The notes: generated by a model from the letters alone, not told the origin. 36,715 bases of DNA from Chthoniobacterales bacterium (GCA_003244145.1 QHBM01000114.1:1-36715); one strand, 5' to 3'. Counted from the first letter of the stretch, positions 7,804 through 15,788 are shown. Translations and numbers: made by a program.

Positions 7804-9618
7804 ATGGCTGAGGTTGGAAACGACTGGCCGCGACGTGCGATGGCGTGCTGGCCTGGATCCTCGCTTCTGACTTTTTTCCTCCTTGTTTTATCCGGCTTGC
7901 GGGCGCAGGCCCAGGAAAGTGTGAAGCCTTGCTCCGCGGATAAGTCTCTTGGAGGAAAAATCGAAATTACTTCCGAGTGGATCGAGAATGGTTGTCGAGG
8001 TTCCATCCGTGCCGTGTTACGGTTTCCGCTGATTCCGAGGACGCCGCAAGTGATCGGGAAGACGGCAATTCCTTGGACGGCACAGCTTGCCAGCACCTTC
8101 ACTGCGCCGGAAGTAAACTATGAATTGAGCACCAGCGGTTGCTCCGGCATGACCGCCAATAATGAAGAAACCTGCCACGCTCCGGGCGGAGGCAAGTCCG
8201 GCAAAGCCATCCTGGGCAAAATGGGGCCGCTCGGATTCAGTACCGATCCGCACGGACCTGGATCCCTGACCTTCAATCCTCTGAGACCCGAGATCTCCGC
8301 CTTGTTAGCATTGCAGGCAAATCGTGACGCTTCCACGCCTCTGGAGTGTGTTGCGGTTCCGGGCCACAGTGGCAGCGGCAAGAGCAGGTGGCAATTCGGT
8401 TTCATGGGTCTGTCCATTGGCCCGCTGGGTCCTTCCTGTACACCCGCGACGGCAGAGGCGCTGGACTACAAAAATCCATTTGTTATCTGCATCCCACCGA
8501 GCGACTGCTCATACCCCACCGACGAGACATCTCGACTTGAGTGCATCGTTCATTCGGACCGTCACGCGATCATTCCATTCTCAGGCGAGTCGAGCTGGAC
8601 CTCGCCACGGGCGTCCGACCCGTACCATCAGGGCATTCGCAGTTACACGGTTCATTGGGAGATCTGCTGCGGCTGCGACGAGAAACCCGGACCCCAGGTT
8701 CATCTCGTCGACCCGGAGCCGCAAAAGCAATACACTTTTGAGAGCAATAATCCTGGCACGCTCGAGGTTAAGTTCAAAGCCGAGGTCACACCGGCCACTC
8801 CCGACTCTCTGCAAAAGATGCAGGACAAGGTCCTTTTCAAAATGGGAACCATCGGCAATGCAAAAATGGAATGGGACCCTGCAAATCCCGGCGGTAAACC
8901 GGCCATCGAAGGAGATTTCCTCACCGCGAAATTGAAATTCACCGGACTGCCGGTGAAGAATGACGACTTCGGCGAAAAGAAAGTCGAACTACTGGTGGAT
9001 GGGACGACGATGGAGACAGTGCCGGTGAAAATATTCTTTCCGAAACTCGCCTTCAATCATCCCGGTGGAAAAAGCACCGACCCGAACTGGTTTTATTACT
9101 GGCAGGAAGGCAATGTCTGCGGGATCGCCCCGACCGATATCTACGATGGCCCCCACGGCGGCTGGGGTTACTCGAAGCCCTCGCTTGATTCGATTGTGCG
9201 GCTTTGTGTGCTTGGGCCGATGGCGAACAGCGGTCCGGAAGGTTATAACAGCCGCAACGCTTACGGCTCGTTGACCGTGACTGGCGTTGGCAAAGGGATC
9301 AAATGCGTCGCCGAAACTCTCGAGCACGAACGCCATCACATTCTTATCTACCAAACCTACCACCAGGCCATCGCGGGTGACCCAAAGCTGGACGTTGACG
9401 GCGATGAAATTACCGCGCAGGGAGAAGGAACGCTCGACGGCATCAAGTCCGATCCTGCGAATGGCGACACCTTCAATATGGGCGGCAACTATTCGAGCTA
9501 TGGCGACAACGAGGTTCGTTGCCGGGAGGTCGAACGAAAATTAACCATCAAGTATTTTCCGGAAAAGGATTGGGCAAACCCGGGCTGCCAGACGCTTCCC
9601 GAACCCTACGGACCATGA
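7804..9618 (+). CDS. Secreted protein with HExxH metallopeptidase-like motif and Asp-rich loop
   Basis: About 604 residues from ATG 7804 (an in-frame ATG at 7747 lies closer to the repeat). A hydrophobic segment (SLLTFFLLVLSGLRAQAQ) serves as signal peptide. The body is beta-rich with many Cys (for example EICCGCDEKPGP), suggesting an extracytoplasmic disulphide-bonded protein. Near the C-terminus is LEHERHHILIYQTYHQ: His508-Glu509-x-x-His512 fits the zincin HExxH motif. It is followed by DVDGDEITAQGEG, a calcium-loop-like segment, and YGDNEVRCREVE. This order (HExxH, D.DGD, DNE..E) suggests a secreted zinc peptidase-like domain, but the third ligand is not certain and activity is inferred. 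The stop overlaps the next start (ATGA at 9615). Confidence 0.75.
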   Translation: MAEVGNDWPRRAMACWPGSSLLTFFLLVLSGLRAQAQESVKPCSADKSLGGKIEITSEWIENGCRGSIRAVLRFPLIPRTPQVIGKTAIPWTAQLASTFTAPEVNYELSTSGCSGMTANNEETCHAPGGGKSGKAILGKMGPLGFSTDPHGPGSLTFNPLRPEISALLALQANRDASTPLECVAVPGHSGSGKSRWQFGFMGLSIGPLGPSCTPATAEALDYKNPFVICIPPSDCSYPTDETSRLECIVHSDRHAIIPFSGESSWTSPRASDPYHQGIRSYTVHWEICCGCDEKPGPQVHLVDPEPQKQYTFESNNPGTLEVKFKAEVTPATPDSLQKMQDKVLFKMGTIGNAKMEWDPANPGGKPAIEGDFLTAKLKFTGLPVKNDDFGEKKVELLVDGTTMETVPVKIFFPKLAFNHPGGKSTDPNWFYYWQEGNVCGIAPTDIYDGPHGGWGYSKPSLDSIVRLCVLGPMANSGPEGYNSRNAYGSLTVTGVGKGIKCVAETLEHERHHILIYQTYHQAIAGDPKLDVDGDEITAQGEGTLDGIKSDPANGDTFNMGGNYSSYGDNEVRCREVERKLTIKYFPEKDWANPGCQTLPEPYGP

Positions 9619-10130
9619 AACTGTGCTTCATCTTATTCGGCTGTCTGGTTGTCTGCGCGGCGTCGGCGGCCGAGCCACCGCTAACGCAAGAATGGCTGCA
9701 AAAAAACTACTTCGAATCCATCAGCGGTGAGAGCGATCAGCTCGTCGTGAAGTTCCGGTCCACCGGCGAGCGTTTCTACTGCGCCGGCGGCGCGCGGCCA
9801 GACAAGGTCAATGCCTACGGCGAAACCATGCCGATCATGGCAGGCGAGACAGTTACCTTAAGTTCGCGGCATGCGAGCCTCCGGTTTAGTCCGCTCCCGA
9901 AGCCAATCGATAAGGCCGGTTTTCTGATTACTTCCCGCTTCGATGCAACCTCGTTCGGCGGCGGAGAAGGAGTGCGCTACGCGATCGTCCTCCTTCCGAA
10001 AAAAGGCGCCCCGCCCGAGTTGAAGTTTATCCAGCCGGAACAAGGATTCGATCCGGCCCTGCCGCCAACCGATCCCACGTTCCAAAAAATTCTGAAACTC
10101 ATCTCCGACGCCGATGCGCTGGCGAGATAG
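9615..10130 (+). CDS. Exported protein of unknown function
   Basis: A 171-residue protein whose ATG at 9615 overlaps the stop of the HExxH gene by 4 nt, so translation is probably coupled. The N-terminus (CFILFGCLVVCAASAAEPP) is a signal peptide, possibly of lipoprotein type but without a clean lipobox. The mature part contains SISGESDQLVVKFRSTGERFY and LLPKKGAPPELKFI; no family is recognised. As the coupled partner of a putative secreted peptidase it could be an inhibitor, chaperone or cell-surface partner (inference). A longer in-frame reading to 9519 overlaps the upstream gene and is not favoured. Confidence 0.75.
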   Translation: MKLCFILFGCLVVCAASAAEPPLTQEWLQKNYFESISGESDQLVVKFRSTGERFYCAGGARPDKVNAYGETMPIMAGETVTLSSRHASLRFSPLPKPIDKAGFLITSRFDATSFGGGEGVRYAIVLLPKKGAPPELKFIQPEQGFDPALPPTDPTFQKILKLISDADALAR

Positions 10131-10137
10131 GAACTAC

Positions 10138-11844
10138 TTACCGCGCCAACTCCCGCACCCGCGCGAGCTCGCTCCGTGAATCGCCCGCCTTCGCCGTTTG
10201 GGCCGCCAGCTTCGCGTAATAACGGCGCGCGCTCTCCTTATCTCCCGCTTTCTCCGCCGACTGCGCCGCGCCCAGCAGCGCCCTGAACCGTCCCGGATAA
10301 ATCTTCAGCGCCGCGTCAAACGCCCGTTGCGCTTCCTTCGGCTGTCCCAATTCCAGCAGCAGATCGCCCAGTTGTTCCCGCACCGGCACCAGCGCCCCCG
10401 GCGAAACCGGATGCTTCCCGAGAACATCCTCGGCGTCCGCCGTCCGGCGCAACACCTCCACCGCCTCATCCTTTTTGCCCCGGCCGTAAGCCACCCGGGC
10501 CGACGCCGTCTTCATTTGCAGATCCAGATGGTTCTTGAAGTAATCGAACTTCGGATCCGTCGTCGCATCGCGCAGTTGCCCCATCCGATCGATTGCCCTC
10601 TGCGCGCCCTCAAGATCGCCCGTGTGCGCGCGCCCGAGGGCGTGCGCATACTCAATGAGCGCTTCCATAAACGGGAACGACGACCAATGCGGCACGTTCG
10701 GGATCGCTAGCGCCGCCGCGCTCGGCCAGTCATTGCGCTCCAGCGCGTAACGCGCCGGGATCGCCGCCAGCGCATACGCCGCTGAGAATTCCATTTCCGG
10801 ATTCGTTTTGCGCACCGTGGCCGCGAAATCCACGATCTCCTTCGCCTTGTTGTCCTGGCCTTCCTGCAAATAGGAGTAAGCCGCGTAGTCCAGCGCGTGC
10901 AGCTCTTCCGCTTCCGTCGCCTCGCGATGCCGCACCTTTGCATACGCGCGCGACGCCTCCGCCGCCGCCCGGTTTGCCGCTACCGATTCCTCCCACATTC
11001 CGAGCCGCGTGAAAATGTGCGACGGCATGTGCAACGCATGCGGCACCCACGGCGCGATCGACGCATAAACCTGCGCCGCCGACAGTCCGCGGTCCGCCAG
11101 CGCCGGATAATCGTAGCTGTGGATCAGGTAATGCGTGATGCCCGGGTGATTCGCATTGTTCGTCCTTAACTTTTCGAGAATCCGCGCCGCCTCGAGTTGC
11201 TTCGAAAGCGTCGTGTCGTTAGGCGTCGCGTAGCCCACCGCCAGGATCGCGAGCGCATAAAACGTCTGCGCCTCCACGTCATCCGGATATTTCTCCGCCA
11301 GCTCGCGCATCGCTTTCTCATAGGCGACTGCACGATCGCGCGATCCCACCGGTCCATGACACGATTGGCCGACTGCTCCCGTCGCCGGCCCATCCGCCGC
11401 GTGGTAATAAGCGCTCAACGCTCCGATGAATCTCCGCGCCCGGTCCGTCGTTCCACCTGTCACGCCGGAGCCTTGGCGAAGGCGGATCGCCTTATCGATC
11501 GCCGTCAGGCCCGCCTTCATTTCCTCCGGCGTCGGCGGCGTCCAGATCGGATGCCACCACGTCATCGCGATTCCCCACTGCGCCATCGCGCAGTTCGGAT
11601 CCTTCTCCGCCACCGCCGTAAAGATCCGCCGCGCCTCCTCATAAAAGAACGAGTGAAGCAGCGCCACCCCCCGTTCGAACTCCGGCCGCACCGCTGCGGC
11701 GCTCGATATCGGAAACTCAATCTTCCCCGCCGCTCGCAGATCCCCCGGCGCAGGAACAGTTGACGTATCAGCGCCCGCTGCCGTGACGTTTTCGATCGCA
11801 GCAACCAGGAAAAGCCCCCGACGCCAAAGTTTACCGATTTTCAT
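10138..11844 (-). CDS. Exported TPR-repeat protein
   Basis: A 568-residue protein with an N-terminal signal segment and many tetratricopeptide-like helices. Landmarks are CAMAQWGIAMTWWHPIW near residue 85, HPGITHYLIHSYDYPALA near 230 and PHALHMPSHIFTRLG near 265, the recurrent core of a conserved family in Acidobacteria and Verrucomicrobia, followed by classical TPRs (LGQPKEAQRAFDAALKIYPG) at the end. Function is unknown. Two stretches look out of place: RQGSGVTGG near residue 125, encoded by a copy of the intergenic repeat core (11463-11488), and GPATGAVGQSCHGPVGS near 158, low in helix-forming residues. Both look like in-frame insertions between TPR helices. It converges with the gene ending at 10130. 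Confidence 0.85.
   Translation of the reverse strand: MKIGKLWRRGLFLVAAIENVTAAGADTSTVPAPGDLRAAGKIEFPISSAAAVRPEFERGVALLHSFFYEEARRIFTAVAEKDPNCAMAQWGIAMTWWHPIWTPPTPEEMKAGLTAIDKAIRLRQGSGVTGGTTDRARRFIGALSAYYHAADGPATGAVGQSCHGPVGSRDRAVAYEKAMRELAEKYPDDVEAQTFYALAILAVGYATPNDTTLSKQLEAARILEKLRTNNANHPGITHYLIHSYDYPALADRGLSAAQVYASIAPWVPHALHMPSHIFTRLGMWEESVAANRAAAEASRAYAKVRHREATEAEELHALDYAAYSYLQEGQDNKAKEIVDFAATVRKTNPEMEFSAAYALAAIPARYALERNDWPSAAALAIPNVPHWSSFPFMEALIEYAHALGRAHTGDLEGAQRAIDRMGQLRDATTDPKFDYFKNHLDLQMKTASARVAYGRGKKDEAVEVLRRTADAEDVLGKHPVSPGALVPVREQLGDLLLELGQPKEAQRAFDAALKIYPGRFRALLGAAQSAEKAGDKESARRYYAKLAAQTAKAGDSRSELARVRELAR
11463..11488. repeat. Intergenic repeat core inside a coding sequence
   Basis: GCCGGAGCCTTGGCGAAGG and adjoining CGGAT match the repeat core at 7643-7663 and 12071-12089 closely (GCCTTGGCGAAGGCGG is identical to 12072-12087). 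Here it is inside the TPR gene and encodes RLRQGSG in frame. Confidence 0.6.
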
Positions 11845-11865
11845 AGCCCTAAGTCTTCGTTCCGG

Positions 11866-12092
11866 AGTTTTCCACTTTCTACTTTAGACTTTCTACTTTG
11901 CCTCTGGCCCCTACACCTGTCCAGCCTCGCGCTCATGTCCAACCTCCGACCTCCGTCTGCCGCGCCGGCTGCTTGCGAATGGAGTGAGCGGTGACGCCGC
12001 GACATAGATCACAAAACCCGAGGGGCGAGGGTAAAAGAGCGGGAGCGAGCGCATCAATGCTTTCGGAAGTAGCCTTGGCGAAGGCGGGATCT
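11866..12092. repeat. Mosaic intergenic repeat region
   Basis: The 316-nt gap between the TPR gene and the ATPase operon has no gene. It contains CTTTCTACTTTAGAC and CTTTCTACTTTGCC (the AGTAGAAAG module on the minus strand), CCTCCGACCTCCGTCTGCC, ACATAGAtCACAA..CCCGAGGGG and, at 12070-12089, the AGCCTTGGCGAAGGCGGG core. The order differs from the other sites, as expected for mosaics. Confidence 0.65.
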
Positions 12093-12160
12093 GCGAAATG
12101 TCGAGATTCACATCTGACCCCTTTTCTGCTTCCTTCTGATTCCGCGGACTGCCCAATAAA

Positions 12161-13270
12161 TCAGAAGCGCCTGTGTCGCGGGTCGACTAGAAGCCTGTGA
12201 ATCATCTCCGCGTTCTGGATACGCAGTTTGTTAAGATAGCCGTAGAAAGCGTCAAGCTCTTTAACGCCAGCGGGAATGTTGAGGTGCCCTTTCTCACGTC
12301 GTGCGCGCGCGATCTCTTCGCACGCGACTTGGGTTACGAGCTCAGCGACCAAACATTGATTAGCTGGTTTTTCCTGACCCTTTCCGTCGGCGTCAAAATA
12401 CAGTTGAACTGATGGTTCCATTGTATTGATCCAGATTACACCGGTGTGCCGATCGAAATGAACGCGGAGTGGCGACTCCTCTTCGACACGATATTTGATT
12501 TCCTTGAAGAGACCTCCGGCAGGCGGTTCTCGGCGTGACTTTTGGGATATTACCTCGACGATTGCGTTTGCCTCTTTGCCTTTGCAACGCGCTACAATCC
12601 ACGCTTCTGCGTTCGGTTGGACTCCCTCTACTTTCACGCGAGCTACGGCGATCGGGGGGTTTTCGTAGCGCTCGACTGGAACGGCAATCGTTGACTGAAT
12701 GATCTTTACGCCTTCGGTGTTGGATTCCAGCGTAATAACGTCTCCGATCTGAATCCCGCTATCTGGCCCTAACGATATGCGTAGCTTCAACACATCGGTC
12801 TCTGCGAGCACGATACGATAGGTATCGGGAATAAACTCGAACCCGTTCAACGGCGGACGCACCTCACCCGGTGCCCGTCGACCATCTTCGCCAGTACCAG
12901 TTCCTGGCGCGCCTTCCAGCTCCTTCGTCGCCATAGCATTCAAGCTCTTAACAGCTTCTTTAAAGCGCTTTCGCGTTTCCTCGGTCTCCAGCACTTTCTG
13001 GTGCTGCTCGGCTTTCTTCCGTTCGGTATCGATGATTTCTTCCACGACCCGACGAGCAGCTTTAATTAGCGTCTGTGTGAGTGGGTGTTGGCGGCGAAGA
13101 CCGTCGCGATTCTTCGTGACGACCTGTTCGCCAGAACGCTGGAGTTCGTCGATCCCGTCGCACGCGAGTTCCCCAAAGAGCTTGGCGGCATAGGGATCCT
13201 CGTCGAAGCCGAACAGCGTTGATTCGTGACATGCGCGAAAGCTCTTAATTACAACGCCCCCGTTCGGCAT
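12161..13270 (-). CDS. Paramorc-like GHKL ATPase, C-terminal part (frameshifted from 13249-14055)
   Basis: This frame continues the GHKL ATPase after a shift in a run of five G (near 13256-13262). It starts GGVVIKSFRACHESTLFGFD, the transducer part of the ATPase module, then CDGIDELQRSGEQVVTKNRDG, a long charged coiled-coil-prone helix (about residues 75-125), a linker GAPGTGTGEDGRR, and a beta-rich C-terminal region ending in SPLRVHFDRHTGVIWINTMEP, YFDADG and LVAELVTQVACEEIARARRE. The last features recall the tail of prokaryotic MORC-like (paraMORC) ATPases (from memory, not a search). A sixth G would join the two frames as ..RTG-GVVIKS... into one ~630-residue protein. The ATG at 13270 is probably not a real start. 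Confidence 0.7.
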   Translation of the reverse strand: MPNGGVVIKSFRACHESTLFGFDEDPYAAKLFGELACDGIDELQRSGEQVVTKNRDGLRRQHPLTQTLIKAARRVVEEIIDTERKKAEQHQKVLETEETRKRFKEAVKSLNAMATKELEGAPGTGTGEDGRRAPGEVRPPLNGFEFIPDTYRIVLAETDVLKLRISLGPDSGIQIGDVITLESNTEGVKIIQSTIAVPVERYENPPIAVARVKVEGVQPNAEAWIVARCKGKEANAIVEVISQKSRREPPAGGLFKEIKYRVEEESPLRVHFDRHTGVIWINTMEPSVQLYFDADGKGQEKPANQCLVAELVTQVACEEIARARREKGHLNIPAGVKELDAFYGYLNKLRIQNAEMIHRLLVDPRHRRF

Positions 13271-14055
13271 GAGCCAGATTGTGTTAAAGGTTCCGCGCCG
13301 GCGGCAGCGAAGACTTTCAGTATTGCCTTGCCGCCTCCGGTATCCGCGGTGCCGAGAGTCTCCTCGCGAATAAGCTCACCCTCGGGCGCGCAATACCGAA
13401 GCGGCTCGCCATCGACCGTCTTCTTGTCACGCAACAACACTGTCCGGTTCGGATCAGACATTATCGTGCGCAGGCAGACATGTGTCTGAAGATTCGCCTT
13501 AAAAGTTTCAAATCGACCGATCGGGAACTGCCCCGGTTTTATGAACGCTCGGACGGTCGTGCCGCCGGAATGATTCGGAAACGCGTTGCGGTCAGCCGGT
13601 GCAATTCGCTGTGGCTGCTTGATCTCATAATCGCCATTTGACGATACTTTGCACACCCACTTCTTTCCGTGTTTGAATGATATAACATCACCTTCACCAA
13701 AGGCGATGAGCGTATCCTTCAACCCCATACCGAACACACCGCGCCCACCGCCCCGTGAAGTATCTTCACCATACTTCGCAATGCATTCCTTCATTTCTTC
13801 GCCGTCCATGCCTTCGGCATAATCGACAACCTCAATCGCTGTCGGCTTGGTTTTGGTATGTCGCTCGATAAAGATCTGAATCTTGCCAGAAACTACTTCA
13901 CCATTTTTCTCCAACCGCGTGTAGCTCTCATCCGCATTAGTTAGCAATTCGATAAGACCTTTCTCGACGCTGTCCACAGCCTGCTTAGCGAGGAGCTGTA
14001 ACCCGCGTTCCCCAGCGTGAATTTTACCGCGTTCAAGGATTGTCGGTTGAAGCAT
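13249..14055 (-). CDS. GHKL (Hsp90/MutL/MORC-like) ATPase, N-terminal part
   Basis: The N-terminal ATP-binding module of a GHKL ATPase. The Bergerat motifs are clear: N-box IELLTNADES (Glu36, Asn40, Asp42), motif I VVDYAEGMD (Asp78, Gly82), motif II GGRGVFGMGLKD (about 103-114) and a later GGTTVRAF lid/motif IV region near 165. The frame ends at 13249 in ...CRTGAL by a shift in a G run and the protein continues in the frame 12161-13270. GHKL ATPases of this sort dimerise on ATP; MutL and MORC relatives act on DNA, and some sit in restriction-type operons. It is the last unit of the minus-strand operon that begins with VapB at 15788; the gap to the upstream gene is 8 nt. Confidence 0.85.
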   Translation of the reverse strand: MLQPTILERGKIHAGERGLQLLAKQAVDSVEKGLIELLTNADESYTRLEKNGEVVSGKIQIFIERHTKTKPTAIEVVDYAEGMDGEEMKECIAKYGEDTSRGGGRGVFGMGLKDTLIAFGEGDVISFKHGKKWVCKVSSNGDYEIKQPQRIAPADRNAFPNHSGGTTVRAFIKPGQFPIGRFETFKANLQTHVCLRTIMSDPNRTVLLRDKKTVDGEPLRYCAPEGELIREETLGTADTGGGKAILKVFAAAGAEPLTQSGSCRTGAL

Positions 14056-14063
14056 ATTTATGA

Positions 14064-14717
14064 TTAGGTTTCTTCTAGCATCGCTTCGGTGAAACGGCTT
14101 GGGAAACCTTGCCGTAACGCTTCGAGAAAGGGGAGGAGGTCCTCTCGCCCAAAGTCCTTCACGTTACTGATTAGGACGCTGAGATTATTATCGAGTGTTT
14201 CTGGCGTGCTTTCGATCGTGCAATATAATAGGTCGCAGAGTTCGTACTCGGTTACACCAGGTAGTCCAACTGCCTGGTACTTTCTGAAGGCTGGAGATGT
14301 TTCGATATGTTTCACAACCCGCCCACTTTGAGTCTGTCTGCCAGTTTTAGGAGCAGATTTGTCGACCGGTTTTTGCCCGAGCACTTTCCGGTAGGTATCC
14401 GCAGCGATCGTTTCACCTGCGGGCATTAGCTTGAAGCCGGTAGCGGCTTTACCAGAAATCCACCTCTTCTGCCGGTTAGTTGCACATCGGCGGACCGAGC
14501 GATCTATGACGAGGCTATGGGGCCATTCGGGATGACCCTGTAAACAGAACCGCTCCGGGAAACTTGAGTATACCTCTTCAACAATGTTTTCGAATGATGG
14601 CGTCTTGTTGGCGTCTGAGAGGAGCTTCAATGCCAGGGTGATGAGTTGATCGTCGCCGAGGTGCATGTAGATCTTAGGGTCGAAGCCTCGTTTCGATTTG
14701 ATTCTGTGTGTGCTCAT
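14064..14717 (-). CDS. Winged-helix-like protein of unknown family, ATPase operon
   Basis: A 217-residue protein without a known name. Residues ~20-100 (LITLALKLLSDANKTPSFEN, IVEEVYSSFPERF, then W.SGKAATGFKLMPAGETIA) share a pattern with residues ~45-130 of the next protein upstream: a helical start, EEV/EEAF..FP/YP..F, a W..G....G stretch, and L.P.G...A. This is typical of a winged-helix fold (inference). The second half (SPAFRKYQAVG, ELCDLLYCTIESTPETLDNN, LEALRQGFPSRF) is helical. It lies 2 nt after the preceding gene and 8 nt before the ATPase, so the proteins are made together and probably form a complex. No catalytic motif is seen; DNA or partner binding is a guess. Confidence 0.7.
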   Translation of the reverse strand: MSTHRIKSKRGFDPKIYMHLGDDQLITLALKLLSDANKTPSFENIVEEVYSSFPERFCLQGHPEWPHSLVIDRSVRRCATNRQKRWISGKAATGFKLMPAGETIAADTYRKVLGQKPVDKSAPKTGRQTQSGRVVKHIETSPAFRKYQAVGLPGVTEYELCDLLYCTIESTPETLDNNLSVLISNVKDFGREDLLPFLEALRQGFPSRFTEAMLEET

Positions 14718-14719
14718 AC

Positions 14720-15139
14720 CTAAACCAAACGGCGCGCCTGCCGACGCCGTTCCACGTCACGCGCGAACGCCGCGCCCTTCGGAGTCAATCGCCAGCCTTT
14801 AAACCAATCTCCCGCTGCGTAACCCCACTCGCGGCGCTTCGCTTCATTCAGCGTTAAAAGGACAAGCGAGTAATCAGGAATTTTGCGACCGTCGAACCAC
14901 GTCTCGAATACCCCCGGATATGTTGCGAACGCTTCTTCGGTGAGATCCCGCATTGTCGCTCGCTCACGTGTGGCTTTGCACTTAAGCAGGACATACGCAA
15001 TCTCGGGAACCATCCGGCTCCAGGCAGCGCGTTGTCGCTGTTCGAATTCCGCTTGCCGGTTCTCGATCGTTCGCTCCGTCGGCCGAAGGAAAGCGGGTAC
15101 GGCCTTTCTTCTTCCTCGACGCTTCTTTATTGCAGCCAT
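14720..15139 (-). CDS. Small basic winged-helix-like protein, ATPase operon
   Basis: A 139-residue protein. A very basic N-terminus (KKRRGRRKAVPAFLRP) is followed by a helix rich in Arg/Glu and by a domain like that of the 217-residue neighbour: MRDLTEEAFATYPGVFETWF, then PDYSLVLLTLNEAKRREWGY and GWRLTPKGAAFA, ending in VERRRQARRL. The basic tails suggest nucleic-acid contact (inference). Its ATG at 15139 lies inside the end of vapC (13-nt overlap), which ties it translationally to the toxin-antitoxin pair, and it ends 2 nt before the next gene. Family unknown to me. Confidence 0.75.
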   Translation of the reverse strand: MAAIKKRRGRRKAVPAFLRPTERTIENRQAEFEQRQRAAWSRMVPEIAYVLLKCKATRERATMRDLTEEAFATYPGVFETWFDGRKIPDYSLVLLTLNEAKRREWGYAAGDWFKGWRLTPKGAAFARDVERRRQARRLV

Positions 15140-15537
15140 GCTATTTTGAGCTCGCCTTCCATGGCCTTGAATTCTGAATCTCCAGTGACGAACTCTGCTC
15201 TACGTAGCTTCGCGAGCGCCGCACCGAAGCAGTCGGCGTACGACATTTTTTTTGTTGCTTTGAAAATCGCGGCCTGCCGCACGAGGTCGAGATTTGCAGA
15301 GTCCACCGGCACAAGCGCGATTGGCATTTGCGCAATGTCGGAGGCGATTGATTTGGCAGCTGATTCGCCACCACGTCGCAAGGTCGTGTAATAGATTTCG
15401 CCCCAATTAACCACGCTCATCAACAGCGTGTGGCGACCCGCGGTTGCGGCATGCAAAAGCTTTTCGACCTGTTCGGCAACAGGTTCTTCGTTGAACAGCG
15501 CGATGAGCGCCCAGCTATCCAAGACCTTCGTCGCCAT
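15127..15537 (-). CDS. vapC: VapC-type PIN-domain ribonuclease toxin
   Basis: A 136-residue PIN-domain protein. The four acidic residues that bind the metal are in place: Asp7 (KVLDSW), Glu47 (VNWGEIYY), Asp102 (MSYADCFGAALA) and Asp120 (TGDSEF). Toxins of this family cut RNA, often tRNA, when their antitoxin is lost. The start overlaps the antitoxin stop by one base (TAATG at 15539-15535) and the gene overlaps the next one by 13 nt. The overlap means the toxin is read as part of the ATPase operon rather than as an isolated module. Confidence 0.93.
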   Translation of the reverse strand: MATKVLDSWALIALFNEEPVAEQVEKLLHAATAGRHTLLMSVVNWGEIYYTTLRRGGESAAKSIASDIAQMPIALVPVDSANLDLVRQAAIFKATKKMSYADCFGAALAKLRRAEFVTGDSEFKAMEGELKIAWLQ

Positions 15538-15788
15538 TATCGGTCCCGCTGCCGGTCCTCCTTACGGCTCTCCGCCAGTCCCTTCATGAGATCGAGATGC
15601 TTATACTTGCCGCGAAGACTGCTGATGTATTTCCCGGTAATCGGTTTCAACAGAATCCCGTCTGCCGTCGTCTGCACGATCGCTCGTGTTCCTTCCTCAA
15701 TCTCAAATTCTCTGCGTATTCGTCGAGGAATGACGATTTGTCCTTTTACGGTGAATGAAACCGTCTCTGGTTTAAGTGTATCCGGCAT
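15537..15788 (-). CDS. vapB: AbrB/VapB-type antitoxin
   Basis: An 83-residue antitoxin. SFTVKGQIVIPRRIRREFEI is a classical AbrB/SpoVT swapped-hairpin DNA-binding domain (about residues 10-55, with EEGTRAIVQTTADGILLKPI), and the basic C-terminal tail (LRGKYKHLDLMKGLAESRKE) would wrap the toxin. It binds its own operator and neutralises VapC. It is the first gene of the operon that runs down to 12161. No Shine-Dalgarno is seen before ATG 15788; a TTGACT box at 15823-15818 could place the transcript start at or near the ATG. Confidence 0.93.
   Translation of the reverse strand: MPDTLKPETVSFTVKGQIVIPRRIRREFEIEEGTRAIVQTTADGILLKPITGKYISSLRGKYKHLDLMKGLAESRKEDRQRDR

Noticed and set aside
10198-11763. 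Plus-strand frames of 170 and 188 residues opposite the TPR gene
   Set aside because: Antisense to a gene with conserved motifs; composition almost only Arg, Leu, His and Pro.
13256-13262. Programmed -1 frameshift as main explanation for the split ATPase
   Set aside because: There is only a G run, no classic X-XXY-YYZ heptamer and no clear downstream stimulatory structure; an error or mutation is more likely, so it is kept only as an alternative.
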